From Bifidobacterium platyrrhinorum (GTDB lineage: Bacteria; Actinomycetota; Actinomycetes; Actinomycetales; Bifidobacteriaceae), in assembly GCF_010667645.1 (NCBI RefSeq), contig NZ_WHZV01000001.1, positions 140,606 through 204,605 on the forward strand: a stretch of DNA of 64,000 nt. The letters run 5' to 3'. The notes beneath the pieces were generated by a model, which saw nothing but the letters and a program-made list of their open reading frames with translations, was not told where the DNA came from and made no database searches. Each line of letters begins with the position of its first letter. Position 1 is the stretch's first letter. Shown in pieces: positions 37,252-49,997 of the stretch. The translations under genes and the position numbers were made by a program.

Positions 37252-37983
37252 ATGAGCAAGCCCATTGAAGCATCGATCGTCGTCGTCGACGACGAACCGT
37301 CCATCCGCGAACTGCTGGTCGCGTCCCTCCATTTCGCCGGTTTCGAGGTGAACACCGCCGCATCCGGCTCCGAGGCCATCGAGGTCATCGAGAAGGTCCA
37401 GCCCGATCTCATCGTGCTGGATGTGATGCTGCCGGACATCGACGGTTTCACCGTCACCCGCCGCATCCGCCAGGAAGGCATCGACGCCCCCGTGCTGTTC
37501 CTCACCGCCCGCGACGACACGCAGGACAAGGTGATGGGGCTGACCGTCGGCGGCGACGACTACGTCACCAAGCCGTTCAGCCTGGAGGAGGTCGTCGCCC
37601 GCATCCGCGCCATCCTGCGCCGCACGCGCGAACAGGTGGAGGACGACCCGATCATCCGCGTCGCCGACCTGGAGATCAACGAGGACTCGCACGACGTGAC
37701 CCGCGCCGGGCGGACCGTGGACCTGAGCCCCACCGAATACAAGCTGCTGCGCTACCTCATGGACAACGCCGGGCGCGTGCTGTCCAAGGCGCAGATCCTC
37801 GACCACGTGTGGCAGTACGACTGGGGCGGCGACGCGGCCATCGTCGAAAGCTACATCTCCTACCTGCGTAAGAAGGTCGACGGCGTCGAGGTCGTGGGCG
37901 AGGACGGCGAGAAGCACAAGGTCACCCCGCTCATCGAGACCAAGCGCGGCATCGGCTACATGATCCGCGAACCGAAGTCATGA
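37252..37983 (+). CDS. OmpR/PhoP-family response regulator
   Basis: A 243-residue DNA-binding response regulator. The receiver domain (about 8-122) has the acidic pair in VVVDDEPS, the phosphoacceptor D57 in LIVLDVMLP, the conserved Thr in FLTARDD and the Lys in YVTKPFS. The C-terminal winged helix (about 140-240) has LSPTEYKLLRYLMDNAGRVLSKAQILDHVW and ETKRGIGYMI. It most resembles actinobacterial PhoP/TcrA-type regulators. It is translationally coupled to the kinase gene through an ATGA overlap. A direct repeat 24 bases upstream may be its own site. Confidence 0.94.
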   Translation: MSKPIEASIVVVDDEPSIRELLVASLHFAGFEVNTAASGSEAIEVIEKVQPDLIVLDVMLPDIDGFTVTRRIRQEGIDAPVLFLTARDDTQDKVMGLTVGGDDYVTKPFSLEEVVARIRAILRRTREQVEDDPIIRVADLEINEDSHDVTRAGRTVDLSPTEYKLLRYLMDNAGRVLSKAQILDHVWQYDWGGDAAIVESYISYLRKKVDGVEVVGEDGEKHKVTPLIETKRGIGYMIREPKS

Positions 37984-39941
37984 TCGTCCACCCGCAGGGC
38001 ATGCAGCCGGCCCAGGCGGCCGTCGCCGCCAAGGCCCCGGCCTCCGGCGCGCCGAACGGCAAGGCCGGCGGGCCGGAGGCCAAGGGGTCGCGACGCCGGT
38101 TCGGCGGGTTCTTCCTCGACCGTCTCGACCGCGTCTCCCTGAGCGCCAAGCTTGTCGCCGTCACGCTCGTCGTGCTCATCGTCGGCCTCGTCGGCATCTC
38201 CGCATCCATCCGCCAGCTCGCCGACAGCTACCTGCTCGACAAGACCGACACCCAGCTCAACTCGCAGAAGGACCTCGTCTTCCGCAACATCGACCTGCTG
38301 CGCGACAAAAGCAGCAACAACGGCCTGAACTCGTACTTCCTGCAGATCAGGTACGTCGAGAACGGCAAGCTGACCGACAAGATCGAGACCCCGCTGTACC
38401 CGATCCTCGAGGGCAACGTCGTCTCCACCCCGCAGCTGCCCACCAACAGCCAGATCACCGCCGACATGATCGGCAAGCCGTTCACCACGAACGCCGTGGT
38501 CACCACCACCTCCCGCATGGGCGCCGGCTCCGGTTCGGCCTCTTCGGGCGGGGCCTCCTCCGGGGCGCCGGTCGCCTCCATCGTCACGCCCGGACGCAAG
38601 GTCATCCAGGCGGCGAACTCGCCGTGGCGCGTGGCCGCCTACCAGTGGTACGACGACAACGACAACTACAAGGGCGTCGTGTTCATCGGTCTGTCGCTGG
38701 CCGACCAGATCGACCTCATCAACACGCTGACCAAGTACTGCCTGACCGTGGGCCTCGCCATCGTGCTGCTCGGCGGTTCGCTGGCCGCGCTCGTCATCCA
38801 GCGCACGCTCGACCTGCTCAAACGCATCGAGAAGACGGCGGCCAAGATCGCGGCCGGCGACCTGAGCCAGCGCGTGCCGTGGGCGCCGGAGAACACCGAG
38901 GTGGGATCGCTGTCCGCGTCCCTGAACACCATGCTCGCGCGCATCGAGACCAGCTTCCACGAACAGGAGCGGACCACGGCGAAGATGAAACGCTTCGTCT
39001 CCGACGCCAGCCATGAGCTGCGCACGCCCCTCGCCGCCATCCACGGGTACGCGGAGCTGTACACGATGCAACGCGGCATGCCCGGCGCGCTCGAACGCGC
39101 CGACGAATCGATCTCGCACATCGAGAAATCCAGCCAGCGCATGACCGTGCTGGTCGAGGACCTGCTCTCGCTCGCCCGCCTCGACGAGGGGCGCGGCATC
39201 GACATGACGCAGACAGTCTCGCTCACCACCGTGGTCGCCGACGCGCTCGACGACCTGCACGCGCTCGACCCCGAACGCGAGGTGACGCGCGGCACCGTCG
39301 CGTTCACGCCCGCCACCGACCTCGACCATCCCGCGTCCATCGCCATCGAACCCGGCGACATGGCGTCCGTGTCCCTCACCGGCGACGCCTCGCGCCTGCG
39401 CCAGGTGGTGACCAACATCGTCGGCAACATCCACCGCTACACGCCGGCCGATTCGCCCGCACGCGTGGGGCTCGGCGTCATGCCGGCGTCGATCACGCCG
39501 GAAAGCCTCTCCCGGATGCCCTCCGGCGACGAATCGATGCGCCACTTCCTCGAGGCGGCCGAGGTGGGACGGTCCATGAACACCGGGACCAACTACGCCG
39601 TGCTACGCTTCGAGGACCACGGCCCGGGCGTGCCGGAGGAATCCCGCGCCCAGATCTTCGAACGCTTCTACACGGCCGACCCCTCCCGCGCCCGCGAAAA
39701 GGGCGGCACCGGTCTGGGGCTCGCCATCGCACAGTCCGTGGTCAAGGCGCACAAGGGCCTCATCTGCGCCACGCCGACCGAAGGCGGCGGCCTCACGTTC
39801 ACCATCGTGCTGCCCATCGGCCCCGTCGCGCCGGCCGCGGGCGCGCCGGCCGCCTCCGACGCCGCGCCCGGCGACGCCAGGTCGAGGGACAAGGGCAAGG
39901 GCCGGGAGAAGGGGCACCGCACCTCCTGGTTCTCCCGCTGA
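37980..39941 (+). CDS. Sensor histidine kinase with extracytoplasmic domain
   Basis: A 653-residue HAMP-type kinase paired with the regulator upstream. After about 50 Ala/Gly-rich residues come helix 1 (about 56-76), a 175-residue outer sensor domain with a Gly/Ser-rich insert, helix 2 (about 248-272), HAMP (about 275-325), a HisKA dimerisation domain with phosphoacceptor H345 in SHELRTPLAAIHGY, and HATPase_c with N-box TNIVGNIHRYTP, G1 EDHGPGVPEE, F-box and G2 GGTGLGLAIAQ. The stretch between the N-box and the G1-box carries an insert of about 50 residues. A disordered Ala/Pro/Lys tail ends the protein. The signal is not deducible. Confidence 0.93.
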   Translation: MIVHPQGMQPAQAAVAAKAPASGAPNGKAGGPEAKGSRRRFGGFFLDRLDRVSLSAKLVAVTLVVLIVGLVGISASIRQLADSYLLDKTDTQLNSQKDLVFRNIDLLRDKSSNNGLNSYFLQIRYVENGKLTDKIETPLYPILEGNVVSTPQLPTNSQITADMIGKPFTTNAVVTTTSRMGAGSGSASSGGASSGAPVASIVTPGRKVIQAANSPWRVAAYQWYDDNDNYKGVVFIGLSLADQIDLINTLTKYCLTVGLAIVLLGGSLAALVIQRTLDLLKRIEKTAAKIAAGDLSQRVPWAPENTEVGSLSASLNTMLARIETSFHEQERTTAKMKRFVSDASHELRTPLAAIHGYAELYTMQRGMPGALERADESISHIEKSSQRMTVLVEDLLSLARLDEGRGIDMTQTVSLTTVVADALDDLHALDPEREVTRGTVAFTPATDLDHPASIAIEPGDMASVSLTGDASRLRQVVTNIVGNIHRYTPADSPARVGLGVMPASITPESLSRMPSGDESMRHFLEAAEVGRSMNTGTNYAVLRFEDHGPGVPEESRAQIFERFYTADPSRAREKGGTGLGLAIAQSVVKAHKGLICATPTEGGGLTFTIVLPIGPVAPAAGAPAASDAAPGDARSRDKGKGREKGHRTSWFSR

Positions 39942-40061
39942 ACGGCCGTCGCGCCGCGGCGCCTTCCCGCCGCCGCCCCGTTACGCCGAGGGCGTCGGCG
40001 GGGGAGTGCGGTAGAATGATTCGGCTTAAGGATTGTGACAGTAGGAAAGCGAGAGTGTACG

Positions 40062-40451
40062 ATGCCCACCGGTCGAGTTCGTTGGTTCGATGCCGCCAAG
40101 GGTTATGGCTTCATCACCAGTGAGGAGGGCAGGGACGTGTTCCTGCCCGCGGCCGCGTTGCCCACCGGCGCCACCACGCTGCGCAAGGGCGCGAAGGTCG
40201 AGTATTCCGTAGTGGAGGGCCGCAGGGGCCCGCAGGCGATGGACGTGACGCTGATCGCGTCCGCCCCGTCGCTGGTCAAGGCCACCCGTCCCAAGCCGGA
40301 CGACATGGCGGCCATCTGCGAGGACCTCATCAAGATGCTGGACGCCGCGGGCAACACCCTGCGCCGCCACCGCTACCCGTCCGCCGCCGAAAGCCGCAAA
40401 CTCGCCACGCTGCTGCGCGCCGTGGCGGACAACTTCGACGTGGAGGACTGA
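40062..40451 (+). CDS. Cold-shock domain protein with C-terminal extension
   Basis: A 129-residue protein: a cold-shock domain at residues 1-65 with KGYGFITSEEGRDVFLPAAALP (RNP-1 intact, RNP-2 as DVFLP), followed by about 60 residues of helical extension (DDMAAICEDLIKMLDAAGNTLRRHRYPSAAES). Actinobacteria usually keep this longer CSD protein directly before a DUF3027 gene, as here with a 9-base gap. The ATG at 40062 has GAGAG 7 bases upstream; TAGAAT near 40012 may be the -10. It is likely a nucleic-acid chaperone, distinct from the small CspA. Confidence 0.9.
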   Translation: MPTGRVRWFDAAKGYGFITSEEGRDVFLPAAALPTGATTLRKGAKVEYSVVEGRRGPQAMDVTLIASAPSLVKATRPKPDDMAAICEDLIKMLDAAGNTLRRHRYPSAAESRKLATLLRAVADNFDVED

Positions 40452-40460
40452 GACCGTCCC

Positions 40461-41774
40461 ATGACCGATACCATCGAATCCAACGTGCCCGGCGACCAGG
40501 GCGCCGCGACCGAACCCGACCCGCGCGATCTGGCCCGCGCCGTCGCCATGGAGGTGGCCGAGGAGCCCGAGCAGGTCGGCGACGTCGTCGACGTCATCGA
40601 CCTGGGCGACGGCGTCGCCGATTTCCGTCTCGCCGCCCATATCCGCGGCTACGAGGGATGGCAGTGGTCGGTGACGCTCTACCATGACGCCGAGGTCGGC
40701 ACGTGGACGGTGAACGAGTCGTCGCTGATCCCCACCGACGACGCGCTGATGCCGCCGGCGTGGATTCCGTGGAAGGACCGTCTGGAGCCCACGGATCTCG
40801 CCCCCACCGATTCGATCGGCACCGACCCCGACGACCCCCGTCTCGAGGACGGGTTCCGCAGGACCGTGCCGGCCGGGGACGAAAGCGACGCCGCGAGGAC
40901 CGCGGGGGATGCGACGGCCGCCGCGGACGTCGGCGACGCCGGGGCGCCCGATGGGGCCGACGGGACCGGCGAGGCCGATGCCCGAGCCGACACGGAGGAC
41001 GCCGCGTCGGACGGCGAAAGCGTGCAGGCCGACGCCGCCGCGGACGCCGAGGCGAAGGACTCCCCCGAGGACGTGGACGAGGCCGTCGAGGAATTCGACC
41101 TGTCCCGCAGGCACGTGCTCTCCCCGCTGGGGCGGGCGCAGACCGCGAAACGCTGGTACGAGGGCCCACGCGGCCCGAAGGCCATGTCCACGAAGACCGC
41201 GTCGGGCCACCTGTGCTCGACGTGCGGCTTCTTCGTGCCGCTCAAGGGCGAACTCAACCTGCTGTTCGGCGTGTGCGCGAACAAGTGGAGCCCGGACGAC
41301 GGCCGCGTCGTCTCCGTCGATCATGGCTGCGGCGAGCATTCCGAGATCGAACCGCCGGAGCCGAGCAGGCTGTGGGTGCAGTCCAAGCCGGCGTTCGACG
41401 ACCTGCACATCGACATCATCGCGCAGCAGCCGCGCGAGGACCGTGAGGACCTCGACGACGACACCGCCACCGAGGAGGACATCGAGGAGAACACCGAAAT
41501 CGACGCCGACTCCGTGGACGTGGAGGAGAACACGGTCGATCCGGGCGACGGGCCCGAGCTCGAGGCCGTGGTCGACCTCGCCCCGCCCGAAGAGGACGAC
41601 ACGGCCTCCGACGGCGAGGCCGTGTCGGAGGACACGATCGCGGACGGGCCCGAGGCGACGGCGGAGTCCGTCGAGCCCGCCGAATCCGGGACCGACGAGC
41701 CGTCGGGAGAAACCGGACAGGACGAGGTCCCGACGACGGCGGATACCGACGACGCCGGGGAGGCCGCCGAGTAA
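40461..41774 (+). CDS. DUF3027 protein
   Basis: A 437-residue acidic protein. The DUF3027 core at about 10-140 contains FRLAAHIRGYEGWQWSVTLYHD and the proline-rich block ALMPPAWIPWKDRLEPTDLAPTD. A second conserved block at about 235-300 holds CSTCGFFVPLKGELNLLFGVCANKWSPDDGRVVSVDHGCGEHSEI, with four cysteines that look like a metal site. The regions between and after (about 145-215 and 320-437) are very rich in Asp/Glu and probably disordered. Its function is unknown; the conserved link to the upstream cold-shock protein suggests nucleic-acid or stress physiology. Confidence 0.9.
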   Translation: MTDTIESNVPGDQGAATEPDPRDLARAVAMEVAEEPEQVGDVVDVIDLGDGVADFRLAAHIRGYEGWQWSVTLYHDAEVGTWTVNESSLIPTDDALMPPAWIPWKDRLEPTDLAPTDSIGTDPDDPRLEDGFRRTVPAGDESDAARTAGDATAAADVGDAGAPDGADGTGEADARADTEDAASDGESVQADAAADAEAKDSPEDVDEAVEEFDLSRRHVLSPLGRAQTAKRWYEGPRGPKAMSTKTASGHLCSTCGFFVPLKGELNLLFGVCANKWSPDDGRVVSVDHGCGEHSEIEPPEPSRLWVQSKPAFDDLHIDIIAQQPREDREDLDDDTATEEDIEENTEIDADSVDVEENTVDPGDGPELEAVVDLAPPEEDDTASDGEAVSEDTIADGPEATAESVEPAESGTDEPSGETGQDEVPTTADTDDAGEAAE

Positions 41775-41805
41775 CGGCGCCCGGGAACAGTCCGTCGAAG
41801 ACACG

Positions 41806-41845
41806 TGTGGGGTCCCGCGAAACGCAGGTTTCGCGGGACCCCACA
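41806..41845. terminator. Bidirectional terminator, perfect 17-bp stem
   Basis: Arms 41806-41822 and 41829-41845 with a 6-base loop. It separates the convergent DUF3027 and universal stress protein genes. Confidence 0.85.
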
Positions 41846-41937
41846 CACGTCCATCACGTCGAGCGCGCGGCCCGGAGCCCCGGCCGCCATGGAGGAACGG
41901 CCGGGACGCCGCGGCGCAACGCTTCGTTCCTATCGGT

Positions 41938-42906
41938 TCAGTGGACCACGGTGGTCGTGCATTCGGCGAAGTTCACGATCTGGCGCGACACCGAACCGAG
42001 GAAATGCGCGTCCAGACCGCTCAGCCCGCGCGAGCCGACCACCAGATGGCTCGCGTAGCGCGAGGCGGCCACCAGACCCTTCGACGCGGTGATGTGGAAG
42101 GCATGCGACCGCACCTCGAGGCCTTCGGGGACCGGCGTGTCCGCCAGCAGGCCGGCCAGCAGCTCCTCGGCGCGGCGCTGGCCCACCTCGATCGGCGCGA
42201 CCGCGCGCTCGTACCCCGGCACCACGCCCAGGTCCTTCAACTGCCAGCAGAACAGCACGTGCAACGGGGCGTCATGCAGCCGCGCCTCGCGGATCGCGAA
42301 CCCGAGCGCATGGCGCGACGTCTCGGAACCGTCCACGCCCACCACGACCGGCCGGCGGGACTCCTCGACCACGCCCTCGCTCGGCACGTAGTGCACGGTC
42401 TCCTTGACCGGCGTGAGCGCGTTGGCGATGTCGTCGGTCACCGACTCGTCCTCGCCGCCGGCCACGCGCACCACGGTGACCGGCACCTGCGCCTCCTCGG
42501 CGAGCGAGGCGGACAGCGACCCCATGAACCAGCGCGCCACGCGGCCCAGCGAACGCCGCCCCACCACGATCTGCTGGGCGTTCCTGCCGATCTGCAGCAG
42601 CGCGGCCGTGCCCGAGGCCTTCACCGAAGTGAGCTTGAGCCGTTCAGGGTCGAAATCGACCCCGCGCGAGGCCTCGTCCACCCATTCGCGCAGCTGGACG
42701 GCGATGTCGTGGCGCACCTTGGCCCACGCCTCCTCGCCGTCCGGTTCGGGACCCATGTCCCACGAATGCGTCCAGCCGAACACCGCGTCGACGCGCTGCC
42801 CGGTCAGTGCGGCCTCGCCCATCGCCCACTTGAGCGCGGCGAACGACTCATCGGAACCGTCCACGCCGACGACGATGTCGGCATCGGCCTGCCGTACGTT
42901 CATCAT
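41938..42906 (-). CDS. Tandem universal stress protein
   Basis: A 322-residue protein with two UspA domains (about 1-150 and 165-322). Each ends in the ATP-binding signature of the family: VVGRRSLGRVARWFMGSLS in the first and VVGSRGLSGLDAHFLGSVS in the second, and both begin with VVGVDGSE-like strands. Double-domain Usp proteins are common in actinobacteria and respond to hypoxia or starvation. Two consecutive ATG codons begin the frame (42906 and 42903); GGGAGG lies 4 or 7 bases upstream of them respectively, so the second may be used. It is divergent from clpC across 145 bases. Confidence 0.94.
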   Translation of the reverse strand: MMNVRQADADIVVGVDGSDESFAALKWAMGEAALTGQRVDAVFGWTHSWDMGPEPDGEEAWAKVRHDIAVQLREWVDEASRGVDFDPERLKLTSVKASGTAALLQIGRNAQQIVVGRRSLGRVARWFMGSLSASLAEEAQVPVTVVRVAGGEDESVTDDIANALTPVKETVHYVPSEGVVEESRRPVVVGVDGSETSRHALGFAIREARLHDAPLHVLFCWQLKDLGVVPGYERAVAPIEVGQRRAEELLAGLLADTPVPEGLEVRSHAFHITASKGLVAASRYASHLVVGSRGLSGLDAHFLGSVSRQIVNFAECTTTVVH

Positions 42907-43014
42907 GAACCTCCCTTGGTCTTCGAGAACATCCACCTGGCACCAGCATATCGCCATGCATACGTCCTGAGCGGAATAACGGGACGAAACCGCCCAAACG
43001 TCACCGCGAATCGC

Positions 43015-43020
43015 TAGACT
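43015..43020 (+). promoter_or_regulatory. TAGACT -10 element before clpC
   Basis: TAGACT lies 31 bases before the clpC ATG and gives a short leader that includes the AGGAAGGA ribosome site. I found no CIRCE or HspR-type inverted repeat here. Confidence 0.5.
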
Positions 43021-43051
43021 GGCGGGCAGTGTCAATCAAGGAAGGACAATA

Positions 43052-45643
<2,592 letters not shown>

Positions 45644-45671
45644 TCTCCACTCCGCCCGACCGGACCATGAT

Positions 45672-45704
45672 CGAGGGGCGGCCCCCATACGGGGCCGCCC
45701 CTCG
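45672..45704 (+). terminator. Terminator hairpin after clpC
   Basis: A perfect 14-bp stem (45672-45685 with 45691-45704) with a 5-base loop, 28 bases after the clpC stop. It lies about 25 bases before the first recognisable codon of the truncated MFS gene. No T-run is present. Confidence 0.75.
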
Positions 45705-45729
45705 TCGTATTCCCGGCCGGACCGCGCAC

Positions 45730-46923
45730 GGAGCCGACCGCATCGGCCGCGTGCGCGTCATGCAGATCGCCGCCGTGCTGTTCGTGCTCAGCGCGCTGTT
45801 CACCGGTCTGGCCGACAACATCGCCCTGTTCGTGATCTTCCGCATCGTCGGCGGCCTCGGCGTGGGCTTCACCTCCGCCATCGGCCCGGCGTACATTTCG
45901 GAGATCTCGCCGTCGTCCAGACGAGGGTTCCTCACCGGCTTCCAGCAGATGGCCATCGCACTGGGCATCGTCGCCTCGCTGGTCGTCAACGACTCCTACC
46001 TGCTCGGCTCCGGCAGCGCCGCCACCGTCTTCTGGGGCGGCCTCGAGACCTGGCGCTGGATGCTGATGACCACCGCCGTGCCCGGCGCCGTCATGCTCGC
46101 GCTCACGTTCGCCCTGCCCGAATCCCCGCGCTACCTGGTGATGAAGGGACGCCGTGACGAGGCGTCCAAGGTGCTCGCCGAGGTCGTGGCCGACGCGCAC
46201 CCCGGGCGCACCATCGACCAGATCGCCTCCACCCTGCAGGGCGAGACCCAGCCCAAGGTCAGCGACCTCAAGGGCGACGTGTTCGGCCTCAAGGGCGTGG
46301 TCTGGGTCGGCATCGGCGTGGCCCTGTTCCAGCAGGTCTCCGGCGCGAACGTCATCATGTTCTACGATTCCAGCCTGTGGAAGGCCGTCGGCTTCAGCGA
46401 GTCCGCGTCCATGACCATCGCCGTCGTGCGCGCCCTGCTCGCCACCGCCGTCACCGTGCTCGGCATGCTCATCATCGACAAGGTGGGACGCCGCGCCATG
46501 CTCAAGGTCGGCTCGCTCATCATGGCAGCCCTGCTCGTCGTGGTCGCCGTGTGCTTCAGCCAGTCCACGATGACCGCCGACGGCGGTATCAACCTGCCGG
46601 GCGCATGGGCCGTCATCATGATCATCGGCGCCTACGGCTTCTTCCTCACCTACTGCGCCACCTGGGGCGTGGCGATGTGGGTCGTCATCGGCGAGATCTT
46701 CCCCAACCGCATCCGCGCCGTCAGCGTGGCGCTCGCCACCGCGGCCAACTGGGTGGGCAACTTCCTCGTCTCCACCACGTTCCCGCCGCTGCGCGACAGC
46801 CTCGGCCTGACCTGGACGTTCGCCCTGTACGCCGTGATGGCCGTGCTCGGCTACTGGTTCATCGCCAAGAAGCTGCCCGAGACCAACGGCGTCGAACTCG
46901 AGGACATGAAGGCGGACATCTGA
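45730..46923 (+). pseudogene. MFS sugar porter lacking its first two helices
   Basis: The frame encodes a sugar porter from loop 2-3 onward: GADRIGRVRV, then FRIVGGLGVGFTSAIGPAYISEISPSSRRG, LPESPRYL, QQVSGANVIMFYDSSLW, DKVGRRAML, GEIFPNRIRAVSVAL and LPETNGVELEDM at the C-terminus, all matching the family. The 75-80 residues that should carry helices 1 and 2 are missing, because only about 85 bases separate the clpC stop from the first homologous codon and these hold the clpC terminator. The frame is open up to 45640 and an internal ATG at 45760 would give 387 residues with ten helices, but no ribosome site stands before it. I treat it as a 5'-truncated gene. The stop overlaps the next gene's ATG. 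Confidence 0.75.
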
Positions 46924-48035
46924 TGCTGCCGGATACGCAAGGAACCGACCTGCAGGGCGCCGACGCGCTCATGTTCGACAGGAACGACGGCCTCACCGAG
47001 GCGCAGAAGCGCATCGCGCGGGAATGGACCTACTTCGACGAGGACCTGGACGGGGCTGACCCGGCCATCGCCGCGCAGGTGCTGCGGCACCGGACGAACT
47101 TCGCCCACAACGACTTGCCGCGTTACGCGTTCAAACGCGACATCCCCGACGACGTGGTCCTCTACCGGGACATCCCGTACATGGACGACGGCCCGTCCGC
47201 CAAGGGCGCGGGGCGCGAGCATCTGCTCGACGTGCTGCTGCCCCGCGACGCCGTGGTGCGCGGCGGCGCGCCGATCCCCGTGATCCTCGAGATCCACGGC
47301 GGCGCCTTCTTCTACGGGTTCAAGGAGATCAACCGTGCCCACGCCATCGCATTGGCGCAACACGGGTACGCGGTGGCCAGCGTGAGCTACTCGCTCTACC
47401 CGGCCGTGGACTTCCTCGCCCAGCTGCGCGAACTCGCCGAGGTGACGCGGTGGATCCGCGAGGAAGGCGGCCGCTACCTCCTCGACGCCGACCAGGCGTT
47501 CATCACCGCCGATTCCGCGGGAGCCGTGCAGGGCCTGCACCTGTTGGCCGCGATGAACAACAAGGACTACGCCGACCTGATCGACGTGCATCCGGCGAGG
47601 CTCGGCGTCCTCGCGCTGGGCTTCAAGTCCACGATGCTCGACCTCGACCGGCTGTTCGACCCGGACGCCCGCGACGCCGGCGGGCTCGTCGAGGAACTGG
47701 CGCCGTTCTTCGCGAAGTACGCGGACACGGTGCGCGGCAGCGGGTTCGAACGGCTCGACGATGTGCTGCGCGCCGCCGGCATGCCGCCCACCTGGGTGGC
47801 GACCAGCACCGACGACTTCCTCGAGGCCACCAGCCTGGAGCTGGGCGCGCGGCTGCGCGACCTCGGCGTCGACCACCAGGTGCTCGACTACCGCGCCGGC
47901 TCGCGCGAATGCCTGCCGCACAACTTCATCGTCGGCATGCCCTGGCTCGAGGAGAGCCGCGACGCGGTCGACTCGATGATCGGCTTCTTCACCGACCATC
48001 TGACGCCGCGCACCAGCCTCGTCGCCAGCGAGTGA
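46923..48035 (+). CDS. Alpha/beta-hydrolase, esterase of the HSL/carboxylesterase type
   Basis: A 370-residue esterase. The oxyanion hole motif is EIHGGAFFYGF (HGGA in place of HGGG) and the nucleophile elbow is TADSAGAVQG (GDSAGG variant). The late His candidate is in CLPHNFIVGMPW and the Asp in ATSTDDFLEAT. It belongs to the hormone-sensitive-lipase-like/BD-FAE group, which cleaves acyl or feruloyl esters of small molecules and oligosaccharides. It lacks a signal peptide and should act in the cytosol. The ATG overlaps the stop of the truncated sugar porter (TGATG), pointing to a former import-plus-deacylation operon. Confidence 0.85.
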   Translation: MLPDTQGTDLQGADALMFDRNDGLTEAQKRIAREWTYFDEDLDGADPAIAAQVLRHRTNFAHNDLPRYAFKRDIPDDVVLYRDIPYMDDGPSAKGAGREHLLDVLLPRDAVVRGGAPIPVILEIHGGAFFYGFKEINRAHAIALAQHGYAVASVSYSLYPAVDFLAQLRELAEVTRWIREEGGRYLLDADQAFITADSAGAVQGLHLLAAMNNKDYADLIDVHPARLGVLALGFKSTMLDLDRLFDPDARDAGGLVEELAPFFAKYADTVRGSGFERLDDVLRAAGMPPTWVATSTDDFLEATSLELGARLRDLGVDHQVLDYRAGSRECLPHNFIVGMPWLEESRDAVDSMIGFFTDHLTPRTSLVASE

Positions 48036-48061
48036 CGGCGCCGCCCCGGCGCGATACGACG

Positions 48062-48116
48062 CGGGCGGGCCGTGACGGGAATTCCTCTTTCCTCCCGTCA
48101 CGGCCCGCCCGTTTTT
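48062..48116. terminator. Bidirectional terminator, 19-bp stem plus T-run
   Basis: Arms 48062-48080 and 48093-48111 pair perfectly, with a 12-base loop, and are followed by TTTTT on the plus strand. It ends the esterase transcript and the convergent TPP-enzyme transcript. Confidence 0.9.
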
Positions 48117-48174
48117 CACGTTCCGGCCCTGTGCCCCGTGGGCCGGAACCGTCCCATTCGCATGCAGGCGAGGC

Positions 48175-49875
<1,701 letters not shown>

Positions 49876-49883
49876 GGTAGGGA

Positions 49884-49889
49884 AGTGTA
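49884..49889 (-). promoter_or_regulatory. TACACT -10 element, leaderless start of the TPP enzyme
   Basis: TACACT ends 8 bases before the GTG start at 49875. No ribosome site is visible. Confidence 0.4.
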
Positions 49890-49961
49890 ACAGGCAGGAT
49901 GTGCGACGCCGTTCCACGGTATGTTGCCCGTTCCGCCTTTCGGACGGTCCGGCCGGCATGC

Positions 49962-49991
49962 CGCGGGACGGCGCATGGGGTGCGTCCGCGG
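49962..49991 (-). terminator. Imperfect hairpin after the deaminase gene
   Basis: CCGCGGGACG pairs with CGTCCGCGG with one bulged base around a 12-base loop, just below the codA stop at 49998. It may end or weaken the codA transcript before the TPP-enzyme gene. No T-run is present. Confidence 0.35.
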
Positions 49992-49997
49992 GGCGGT

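Noticed and set aside
42961..43051. ClgR or HspR operator upstream of clpC
   Set aside because: I looked for a HAIR-type inverted repeat and a ClgR box and saw only loose GCG/CGC matches, not enough to claim in GC-rich DNA.
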